Shown here: positions 16,155 to 23,108 of the stretch, piece by piece
Position numbering within the stretch: position 1 is the first letter of the stretch
Layout of the letters: each line of letters begins with the position of its first letter
Assembly (NCBI GenBank): GCA_022572355.1
Contig: JACZWC010000036.1
Location: 1-46,532, forward strand
DNA: 46,532 nucleotides
Reading direction: 5' to 3'
Source: Bacteroidota bacterium
GTDB taxonomy: Bacteria; Bacteroidota; Bacteroidia; NORP154
Translations under genes and position numbers: made by a program
Notes under the pieces: model-generated
What the model was told of the DNA's origin: nothing
Databases searched by the model: none
What the model saw: only the letters and a program-made list of their open reading frames with translations

Positions 16155-17969
16155 TCAACTCTGTAGAATTTGACTGATAAGCGAAACACTGAACAAGGTC
16201 AGCAAAAACCAGCCTATAAATCCCTCAATAATTGCCAGGTACCTCGATATTCCTTTTACAGGGATATCGCCAAAGCCGAGGGTCGAGAAAGTATTCAAGC
16301 TTAAAACAACTGAATTCAATACCCTCAGTAACAATATGTACACCAGGTAAATCGTGACTCCAGTGAAGAGCGTACTGCCAACGAGCCATTTCCTGCGGGA
16401 ATTTAAGTCTGACCAGCGTCCCTGGAGTATCTCGGTCCTTCTGTAGAGCCAACTCATTATGTTGTGCTTTAATTTAGACAAGCGATACAAGGGCTGGCCC
16501 AAAGCATCGACTAAAAAGGGAATATTCTTTTTTGCGCTATTGATATAGTCCTTAAAATCTTCGTATGATTGAAAGTCTTCTTTGTATTCTTGTGTATAGA
16601 AGTCTTCCAGGCTTTGCTCGGAATTGAGGTATTCCACTAAGATCCTGTGCTTTTTCATCAGGTACCTTCTGTCAATCTTGTCCCATTCGGAATAGAAAAA
16701 GAAATAGAAAGAAGCAAAGATCAACACCACATAGAGTGAAACAATCAGCGACCTTACCGGGCTGGTGCCGTAAGCGGAGAAGAATCTTAAAAATACATTG
16801 AGGTTGTAATTCAGATAATTTTCAAGGCTGGGGGCGACCTTATTCAAATATTTGTTTCTCCTGGTCTCAATATTTTTCATTTCTACATAGCACGCATTTG
16901 CTGATCTCATATCGCCACGGGTAAGGTACATGCTGTGGAACTTTTTGTAGGCTGCGATCAGGTCATTGTACCTGTTTTCGAATGATAATTGCTTTTCTGT
17001 TTTTGCTTTATAAGGCGGTTGTTTTTTGGTACTATATTTTAAGTCTAAAGAGAATTTTTCTCCTGAAATGTAGCGCCAGGGGATATTGGTATTGACAAAA
17101 GGAAAATCAAAGAGCTGTACACCGAAATCACTTTTTATCTCTGAATTTATTGATATTGATTTAGTGATGGTGGATCCCTGAAAATCAATTGATTCAATAA
17201 CATTACCTGAAAGGCTAATTGTACCGATTGTGCTTTCTATCTCTATTGAATGGACATTTTCAAACCCATTGCTGTTGAATGTGCAATCCCATATTCTTAT
17301 TTCGTCATGATTAGACTCCTCAATGGAAAGCTGATCAAGGGGGTTGCCCTTATACTCATTGGGAATTGATTTAATTGTGAAATCAGACTTGCTAATCCTA
17401 ATTTGTTTTACATCTCCGCTGATTACTACATATTGATCGAATTCACAATTACTGATTCTCATATATGTTAAAGCTTCGGATTTGGTATCCCCATCAAGTC
17501 GAAAACTAAATGAACCTTTAAACAAGGTACTATCAATGCGAATGTTAGTGGAGCTGCCACGCGGGTGTATTACAAACTCACATTGCCATAAGTCCAAGCC
17601 TGCCTGGAACTCACAGTTTTGAAAATTCAACCAATAAAGAACAGATCTGTAAATAACAAATATTGAATTATCGGGAAAAATGAACTTGCAATCCTTAAAA
17701 GTCAGTCCTTTGTCTTTAATATTTTCTAAACCATAGAGAGTATACTTTTCACTTATATTATTAATGCTATAAATATTGTAACCTAAAACTGAATCTTCAT
17801 CTGTCGGTGATATTATTGCATTTGATAACGTGTAACCCGTTCCTGTCGAAGCATTGATCTCATCGATAAGTTGGGTAATGGATAGTTTTCTCCTTGTATC
17901 CTGTCCAAAAAGGATCTGGGAAGCAAAAAGAAAGAGCAGTAGTAGGAGTATGGTGTTTTTTGTTTTCAT
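16155..17969 (-). CDS. Beta-helix / K+-channel-like membrane protein, copy 2
   Basis: The 604-residue paralogue of the next gene has the same layout: signal peptide ending ASQILFGQ, beta-helix-like region (residues about 30-320), linker helix with GDMRSANACYVEMKNIETRR, three membrane segments and the pore filter TLGFGDIP near residue 570. The two copies are almost identical from the linker to the C-terminus, also at the DNA level, but differ much more in residues about 40-140, the part expected to face outward. Its stop overlaps a TTG start of the next copy. The recent tandem duplication with an uneven pattern of change is visible directly. The family resembles bacterial pentapeptide or beta-helix proteins fused to potassium channel pores; the ion and stimulus are unknown. 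Confidence 0.82.
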   Translation of the reverse strand: MKTKNTILLLLLFLFASQILFGQDTRRKLSITQLIDEINASTGTGYTLSNAIISPTDEDSVLGYNIYSINNISEKYTLYGLENIKDKGLTFKDCKFIFPDNSIFVIYRSVLYWLNFQNCEFQAGLDLWQCEFVIHPRGSSTNIRIDSTLFKGSFSFRLDGDTKSEALTYMRISNCEFDQYVVISGDVKQIRISKSDFTIKSIPNEYKGNPLDQLSIEESNHDEIRIWDCTFNSNGFENVHSIEIESTIGTISLSGNVIESIDFQGSTITKSISINSEIKSDFGVQLFDFPFVNTNIPWRYISGEKFSLDLKYSTKKQPPYKAKTEKQLSFENRYNDLIAAYKKFHSMYLTRGDMRSANACYVEMKNIETRRNKYLNKVAPSLENYLNYNLNVFLRFFSAYGTSPVRSLIVSLYVVLIFASFYFFFYSEWDKIDRRYLMKKHRILVEYLNSEQSLEDFYTQEYKEDFQSYEDFKDYINSAKKNIPFLVDALGQPLYRLSKLKHNIMSWLYRRTEILQGRWSDLNSRRKWLVGSTLFTGVTIYLVYILLLRVLNSVVLSLNTFSTLGFGDIPVKGISRYLAIIEGFIGWFLLTLFSVSLISQILQS

Positions 17970-18004
17970 GAAATCCGCTTGTAATAATTTTAATGACCAA
18001 AAAA

Positions 18005-18030
18005 GACCGCTCTAAGCGGTCAGGCCGATT
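18005..18030. repeat. Palindromic repeat that supplies the allantoicase stop codon
   Basis: The core gaccgctctaagcggtc (18005-18021) is a palindrome. On the minus strand the 26-base unit differs by one base from 21681-21706, which lies inside a TPR gene. The last two codons and the TGA stop of allantoicase fall inside it, so the repeat sets the C-terminus of that protein; the stem may also terminate transcription. Confidence 0.8.
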
Positions 18031-19012
18031 TAATTCCGAATATTCTCAGCCTGCTCACCCCGCCATCTGGATAAATGTTCAATTTAAAATGAGTGAAAGG
18101 CCCGGAGTTTATTATTTCCCCTTCAAATTCATGCTCTGAATCAGCGGAGAGTTTTGTTTTGGGTAGAACTTCTATCCATTCCAATGCTGAGTTCTCTAAC
18201 TCTTTGTCGTCAGTTACCGTGCAACCTTCAATGGAACATTCATCCGGAAAATTACCCTTGAAGTGCTTCGTGTCCACAATGATCTTTTTAATAGATCCCT
18301 TTTTACCCGCTTTGATAATAACCCAATCTACATTATCTGGATTCCTGTTTCTCTTCGTTTCCCAGCCATCACTCATATCGAATCCCCGGCCGGGTTTGAG
18401 CAGGTTTTGCATGTGACTGAAAAACATATCATTACATGATACAGCTGTACCTTCATTCTCATGAGCGATCAAATCCGTTAACTCATCATCTCCTCTTCTA
18501 AAACTTGCGTCCGCATCTCCGTATACTTTCAGCCGTGCCACTCCGCCATCAGGATAAATGCTTAGGCGTACATGAGACCATGTACTGTTATTTGTTATCT
18601 CAAAAAAGTGCTGACTGCCAGGTTCCAGCGAAGACTTTGCAAGCAACTCTGTCCATTCCAGCTCTCCAGAAAGATCGATTTCTTCTCCATTTGTATTAAT
18701 TCCGTCCAAAGATGCATGGGGTGGGTGGTTGCCTAAGAAGTAGTTTGTATCTATATCCACTCCAGCAATTACTCCCGGCAATCCGAGTTCCACAATACAC
18801 CAGTCATTGTCCGGCCCCCGTTTTCTCCTCGATTCCCAACCATCCATCCACTTTCCCTTGTCGGTGTATTTATCGTCTATGAATATCCCTCTGCCCGGCT
18901 TGCACAGGTTGTCCATGCTGGCAAAGAAATCATCGCTACATGCAATAGCTTTTCCACCGTTTGCTTCCGACGAAAGCTCTTCTAATTTGACAAAGCCTGG
19001 TTTGTTCACCAT
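18020..19012 (-). CDS. alc: Allantoicase
   Basis: The 330-residue cytoplasmic enzyme hydrolyses allantoate to ureidoglycolate and urea. Two homologous allantoicase domains are clear: GGKAIACSDDFFASMDNL with KPGRGIFIDD and GWESRRKRGPDNDW in the first half, and GTAVSCNDMFFSHMQNL with KPGRGFDMSDGWETKRNR in the second. Each half ends in an IYPDGGVARLKVYG or IYPDGGVSRLRIFG strand. Length is normal. The final residues SA and the stop codon come from a palindromic repeat. It follows the secreted unknown gene by only a few bases, in the same direction as allB. Confidence 0.97.
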   Translation of the reverse strand: MVNKPGFVKLEELSSEANGGKAIACSDDFFASMDNLCKPGRGIFIDDKYTDKGKWMDGWESRRKRGPDNDWCIVELGLPGVIAGVDIDTNYFLGNHPPHASLDGINTNGEEIDLSGELEWTELLAKSSLEPGSQHFFEITNNSTWSHVRLSIYPDGGVARLKVYGDADASFRRGDDELTDLIAHENEGTAVSCNDMFFSHMQNLLKPGRGFDMSDGWETKRNRNPDNVDWVIIKAGKKGSIKKIIVDTKHFKGNFPDECSIEGCTVTDDKELENSALEWIEVLPKTKLSADSEHEFEGEIINSGPFTHFKLNIYPDGGVSRLRIFGIKSA

Positions 19013-19016
19013 CCAA

Positions 19017-20147
19017 TCACAGTTTTTTGTAGAACTTATCTGAATCCAAGATATCGTTGATTATAGTTGCTGCACTCGAATTTTGAGTGACAAAGCTAAT
19101 GGACGTCGTATGGTTGATGATCCATCGGCCATTTACTTTTACAAGGTTAATCAGAAATGTAAAATAAACACTGTGATCGCGAATGAAACCATTTGCCTCA
19201 ACAATTTCCATCCCCAACTGTATAGAGTGGATGGGTAGATTCCAAACAATCTCAGCCTCTGATAAAATGGCGTTCTTCTTCTTTATTAATACAATGCTTT
19301 GGTCAAATGCATCTCTTAGAACCTTGATTTTCTGTTCATGTTTTCCATTAACCAAAGGACCCATTTTTCGCTTCAGCTGTTCCATTTGCTCATCTGAGGC
19401 ACCTGGAATTTTCATCTTTTCCACCAGAGCTCGCTGGTCGGCTTCGGTACCTGCCAACGCTATAAAATTTTCTCTATTGCCTGACCTGAATGACTTGAGA
19501 ATCGTGCGAATGGTTTGGTTGATATCTCCCAGTTTTGATTCTTCGGCGGCTCTTATTTGCTGCCGCTCCGCTTTAGTAGGTATTTTTTCCATGCGGCAAT
19601 TCTCAGTTATTTTCCAGGGGAGATCTCCTACTTTCATCAACCTGTTGAGAGAAATTTTATATGGTTGATCCTGTATGGATGTATAGAGAAATACATCTGT
19701 TGATGATATTCCATTCTTATTCTTTATGATCAGGTATTTCAAAGAATCCAATTTCATTTCCGCCCAATCAAAATTATCGTTGTCATTCTTTTTAGCGAAG
19801 AGGAAAAAATTATCTGCATACTTCCTTGAGGTTTTCATATAGGCTGTCTCCACCTCTTCAGACTTCGCTGAAGCTTCCTCCTTCGCTTTCGCTTCGGTGG
19901 ACTCGTCGTCTGACGCGTCGGGTGCGATTTTTTTATCTGATACTCTGAGCATAGCATCATACTCAGCCCTATTTGTGAAACACTCAAGAAACTTTCCTTG
20001 ATCCATTTTTTTCAAGGCCTTTAGCATCTTCTTGGCCAGGGCTTCGAACTCAGGATTTTTAATCGACGTTGTTTGCGAGAAGGCGGTTGGTGGGCCAAGA
20101 ATAATCATCGCCGCAATCAGCAATGTGTGTGCTATCTTCAGTTTCAT
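19017..20147 (-). CDS. Secreted protein of unknown function, 376 aa
   Basis: A signal peptide (MKLKIAHTLLIAAMIILG...AFSQ) leads a mixed alpha/beta protein with no motif I recognise. Two similar halves may exist, each with a helical start (MLKALKKMDQGKFLECF; ILKSFRSGNRENFIALAG) followed by beta strands ending in a WKI/WII element (DLPWKITENC; NGRWIINHT), as seen in nuclear-transport-factor-like or DUF4878-like lipid/periplasmic folds. Residues about 72-95 form a low-complexity Ala/Glu/Ser/Lys tract encoded by DNA sharing ttcgctgaagcttc with the repeat in the nearby TPR gene at 22618. Its ATG overlaps the allB stop in ATGA, so it is translationally coupled to allantoinase; the job is unknown. 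Confidence 0.8.
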   Translation of the reverse strand: MKLKIAHTLLIAAMIILGPPTAFSQTTSIKNPEFEALAKKMLKALKKMDQGKFLECFTNRAEYDAMLRVSDKKIAPDASDDESTEAKAKEEASAKSEEVETAYMKTSRKYADNFFLFAKKNDNDNFDWAEMKLDSLKYLIIKNKNGISSTDVFLYTSIQDQPYKISLNRLMKVGDLPWKITENCRMEKIPTKAERQQIRAAEESKLGDINQTIRTILKSFRSGNRENFIALAGTEADQRALVEKMKIPGASDEQMEQLKRKMGPLVNGKHEQKIKVLRDAFDQSIVLIKKKNAILSEAEIVWNLPIHSIQLGMEIVEANGFIRDHSVYFTFLINLVKVNGRWIINHTTSISFVTQNSSAATIINDILDSDKFYKKL

Positions 20148-21469
20148 GAATTTTCAGCAAGTATTATTTCTCCTTGAGCCAAAGATACAAAAGCCCCATT
20201 ATCATAAATCTTCTCACCTCTTAAATAAGTTTGTTTAACCACACCCCTAAGCTTTTCGCCCAAATAGGGTGTGATCTTATGTCGGTGTTCAATCATCGAT
20301 TCATTGACCGTGAATTCTCCATCCGGATCCCAAATGCAAAAATCTGCCTGATAACCAACACCAATTTTACCTTTCCTGTTTCCAACACCAGCCAATACAG
20401 CTGGTTTTTCACACATCAAAGCGCTCACATTTTCAAGGGTGAGTCCGTGTTTTTCTGCTACCGTCCAAAATATTGGCAGGGAGAATTGCAGGCTCGCTAT
20501 TCCTCCCCAGGCTTCATTGTAGCTTTTTGCTTTTAACTCCGGTGGGGCAGGGGAGTGGTCGGTAACTACAAGGTCTATAATTTCCTCTTTGATAGCTTCC
20601 CATAGTAACTCATTGTTTTCTTTCTCTCTAATTGGCGGCGCACATTTGAATGCGGTATCATCTGCTGGAATGTCTTCTGAATTAAAATACAGATAGTGCG
20701 GACAGGTCTCTGCCGTTAAGGGTAATCCCCGCGATTTGGCGGCTGCAATCTGTTCAATGGATTCTGATGAGGAGAGATGCACAATATGTGTTTTGCAGTT
20801 GTATTCCTCACAGAGCTGAATGAGTAAGGCAATGGCGTCATTCTCCCATTTTCTGGGCCTGGATGCAAGGAGCTCCGGATAATTGTTGACGATTGCTGTT
20901 TCATTTCCTGTATTCAGCTCACTATGAACTAGCAGTGGCAGGCCTGATTCAGCTATTGCCTTCATTCCCTTTCTCAAGTCCGACTCATTCACACCTGGAA
21001 ACTCCTTCAATCCAGAGTCGATGAGAAAGGCCTTGATACCCAAAACTCCTGATTGAAGTAAATCTGCCAGCTTGTCTGCGTTATCCGGTACAATACCTCC
21101 CCAAAATCCGCAATCCACATTTAGTTTTCCTGTGGAGGCATCTATCTTACTCTTAAATGCATCTACATCAGTCGTAACGGGCAACGAGTTCAGGGGCATA
21201 TCGATGAGCGTAGTGATACCGCCGGCGGCTGCGGCTTTTGTGGCTGTGTCAAATCCTTCCCAATTAGTTCCAGGGTCGTTGATGTGTACATGAGAATCTA
21301 CGATGCCAGGCATTAGTACCAGATCACCTACATCTTCGACCGGGCAGTCAAAGTCATCGGTATAGTCATCAACCATCATGGTGATCAGGCCATCTTCGAT
21401 CAGGAGCGTTGTATCGAAGATTCCTCGCGGGGTAACGGTTCTGTTGCTATGGATTGCGTGTCTATTCAT
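20144..21469 (-). CDS. allB: Allantoinase
   Basis: The 441-residue cyclic amidohydrolase opens the hydantoin ring of allantoin to give allantoate. Metal-site motifs are VDSHVHINDPG (residues about 59-69), the carbamylated Lys segment GIKAFLIDSG, LLVHSE, HIVHLSS and VVTDHSPAP. Together with allantoicase nearby and uraD/uraH in the other cluster, allantoinase fits better than dihydroorotase or hydantoinase. The ATG overlaps the end of the upstream TPR gene by eight bases, and its stop overlaps the next gene by four, so it sits in a tightly packed operon. Confidence 0.96.
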   Translation of the reverse strand: MNRHAIHSNRTVTPRGIFDTTLLIEDGLITMMVDDYTDDFDCPVEDVGDLVLMPGIVDSHVHINDPGTNWEGFDTATKAAAAGGITTLIDMPLNSLPVTTDVDAFKSKIDASTGKLNVDCGFWGGIVPDNADKLADLLQSGVLGIKAFLIDSGLKEFPGVNESDLRKGMKAIAESGLPLLVHSELNTGNETAIVNNYPELLASRPRKWENDAIALLIQLCEEYNCKTHIVHLSSSESIEQIAAAKSRGLPLTAETCPHYLYFNSEDIPADDTAFKCAPPIREKENNELLWEAIKEEIIDLVVTDHSPAPPELKAKSYNEAWGGIASLQFSLPIFWTVAEKHGLTLENVSALMCEKPAVLAGVGNRKGKIGVGYQADFCIWDPDGEFTVNESMIEHRHKITPYLGEKLRGVVKQTYLRGEKIYDNGAFVSLAQGEIILAENS

Positions 21470-23108
21470 CTTTTGTTCTGCTTGTAATTCTCTTTTTCAG
21501 CTTGGTCTCAAAAAAACTGTGTAAAGGAAATATCAATCCGGCCAGCACCGCATTAAAACCGAGTTTAACGGCAGGTGCGCCCGAACTGTATTGTTCTATA
21601 TAGGGGTCTAACAAGACCAATGTAAACTCAAAGAAGAGAAGGAATGTAAAAAATATCATGCCTTCCGCCAACCGGAGGTAAATCGGCCTGACCGCTTCGA
21701 GCGGTCTGACCGATATGGCGAAAAGGCCAGCGCCCAGGAACACAATAAATATCAAAATACCGGAGTACTGAAGATTATCTCTGCGGGACCTTGCCGCAGC
21801 GGCTTGCTTGGCTTGTTCTTCTTCTATGCGCTTGCGCTCTATCTCAGCCGTTTCAAACTCGTGTTTGGCTTCCAGCTTGCCCAGGTCTTTGCTCTTTTCT
21901 TCGTTGAACAGTGAATCTTTTGCCATGCCGTATGCTTTGTGGTGCTCGCAGGCGAGCCGGTAGCGGTTGGTTTGGGCGTAGAGGTTGCTGATGATTTCCT
22001 CAAACTGTCTTTCTTCATTCAATGCGCCTATTTCTTCAGCAATCTCCAAGGCCCTCAACAGGTATTCTTCCGCCTTGGCATATTCTTTTGTTGAAATATA
22101 AAGAGAGCCGATGTTGCCGAGATGTCTTGCAATCCCGTTTTTATTTCCAAGTTCTTCATCCATTTTCAATGCCTTAAAATAATATTCCAGTGCCTTCGCA
22201 TAAAATGCTTGTGCCACCGCTAAAGCTGAAGGCGACACGCGGTCGGCAGACGATGCCAATGCTTTGGGGTACGTGTCCGCCATAGCAAGGACGGTATCGC
22301 CCGCAGCGACGGCGGAATCGCCTTGATTTTTATAGACAACTCCGATGTTGCCGAGCCAAATAGCAATTAGATTTTTATCTCCAATTTCTTCCGCAATTTT
22401 CAATGCCTTAAAATAATATTCCAGTGCTTTAGGGTAATCGCCTTGATTCGAATAGACAACTCCGATGTTGCCGGTTTTGATTGCAATTTCTGTTCTATTA
22501 CCCATTTCTTCATCCATTTTCAATGCCTTAAAATAATATTCCAATGCTTTAGGATAATCGCCTTGAGAATAATAGACATTTCCGATGTTGCCGTGGGAGG
22601 CGGAGATGCCTTTGCGGGCCTCCTTCGCTGAAGCTTCGGAGCCGGACTCGCTGAGGGATTTCCGGATGGCAAGGGCTTTCAGCCAGTGTTCAAGGCATTT
22701 GGGGTAATCGCCCTGTATAAAATAATAATGGCCCATGCTGTGGTGTGCATTGCCTGCGCCTTTTTGCCACCCTTCGACTCCGCTCAGGGTAACTGTTTTC
22801 GCAAGGGCAAGGGCTTGTTCTGCAAACAGCAGGGCAGAATCGGGAACGGTGGAAATGTATTCCACGAACAGGGCATTGAGCGTATTTACCTTTGTGGTGT
22901 CAGCAATGTTGGTTTTGAGGAGGTTTTGGAGGGAGTCAATTTTGGACGTTTGGGAAAAGGTAATTGAACAGCAGAACATCCCGATAGCTATCGGGAGAAC
23001 CAGCGAATTGAGAATGACGAATACAGGATAGTGAATTACCCACCGGATACTTCTCAGTTCAACATTCTCCCGATAGCTATCGGGATGTTCGAATATTCTA
23101 TTGTTCAT
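21462..23108 (-). CDS. TPR / coiled-coil / three-helix membrane protein A, with repeat-derived insertions
   Basis: The 548-residue protein has a signal-like hydrophobic stretch (residues about 27-50), TPR units in which GDYPKALEYYFKALK recurs, a charged coiled coil (EFETAEIERKRIEEEQAKQ) and a C-terminal block with three membrane helices (YSGILIFIVFLGAGLF; AEGMIFFTFLLFFEFTLVLLD; LGFNAVLAGLIFPLHSFF). Such TPR-plus-coiled-coil proteins often end in a cyclase, kinase or DNA-binding output domain; none is present here. The ATG forms ATGA with the stop of paralogue B, supporting this start even though it makes the N-terminus read EHPDSYREN through a palindromic repeat. Compared with B and its own TPR units it carries extra peptides VTLSGVEG, SGSEASAKEA, SSADRVSPSALAVA, SAVAAGDTVLAMADT and VRPLEAVRP, all encoded by repeat-like DNA. 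Function unknown; possibly sensing or scaffolding for the urate pathway. Confidence 0.85.
   Translation of the reverse strand: MNNRIFEHPDSYRENVELRSIRWVIHYPVFVILNSLVLPIAIGMFCCSITFSQTSKIDSLQNLLKTNIADTTKVNTLNALFVEYISTVPDSALLFAEQALALAKTVTLSGVEGWQKGAGNAHHSMGHYYFIQGDYPKCLEHWLKALAIRKSLSESGSEASAKEARKGISASHGNIGNVYYSQGDYPKALEYYFKALKMDEEMGNRTEIAIKTGNIGVVYSNQGDYPKALEYYFKALKIAEEIGDKNLIAIWLGNIGVVYKNQGDSAVAAGDTVLAMADTYPKALASSADRVSPSALAVAQAFYAKALEYYFKALKMDEELGNKNGIARHLGNIGSLYISTKEYAKAEEYLLRALEIAEEIGALNEERQFEEIISNLYAQTNRYRLACEHHKAYGMAKDSLFNEEKSKDLGKLEAKHEFETAEIERKRIEEEQAKQAAAARSRRDNLQYSGILIFIVFLGAGLFAISVRPLEAVRPIYLRLAEGMIFFTFLLFFEFTLVLLDPYIEQYSSGAPAVKLGFNAVLAGLIFPLHSFFETKLKKRITSRTKDE
21681..21706. repeat. Palindromic repeat inside TPR gene A (family of 18005-18030)
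   Basis: The stem gaccgcttcgagcggtc sits in a 26-base unit that differs by one base from the repeat at 18005-18030 in the opposite orientation. It is read in frame as SVRPLEAVRP, replacing GKLNIPVR of paralogue B, between two membrane helices. Confidence 0.85.
22188..22256. repeat. 69-base in-frame insertion in TPR gene A
   Basis: Relative to paralogue B and to the other TPR units of A (YPKALEYYF), exactly 69 bases are added between the codons for KAL and EYYF. The segment is GC-rich and includes an internal partial duplication (AKAL) that restores the TPR helix. The encoded extra peptide is ASSADRVSPSALAVAQAFYAKAL split around that helix. Confidence 0.75.
22272..22316. repeat. 45-base in-frame insertion in TPR gene A (shared with B)
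   Basis: In other TPR units the codons run NQGDYPKAL; here 45 bases split D and Y, adding SAVAAGDTVLAMADT. The same-sized insertion with nearly the same bases sits in paralogue B at 23819-23863. The DNA contains tccgccatagcaagg, resembling GC-rich palindromic repeats. Confidence 0.8.
22618..22643. repeat. Repeat unit inside TPR gene A encoding SEASAKEA
   Basis: The imperfect palindrome containing ttcgctgaagcttcggag adds about ten residues between RK and GIS compared with paralogue B. Its core ttcgctgaagcttc also occurs at about 19864-19877 inside the secreted unknown gene. Confidence 0.65.
22769..22790. repeat. 'TLSGVEG' palindromic repeat inside TPR gene A
   Basis: The 22-base near-palindrome acccttcgactccgctcagg with trailing gt is read in frame as VTLSGVEG. 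It differs by two bases from the intergenic copy starting at 2171. Paralogue B lacks it and is about six residues shorter here. Confidence 0.85.
22979..23085. repeat. 107-base repeat-bounded leader element, copy in TPR gene A
   Basis: Both ends are the 18-base palindrome tcccgatagctatcggga (22979-22996 and 23068-23085). The 71 bases between them are the same as in gene B's copy except for two substitutions. On the minus strand the element encodes EHPDSYREN at one end and the hydrophobic LPIAIGMF at the other, forming the signal-peptide region. Confidence 0.85.
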
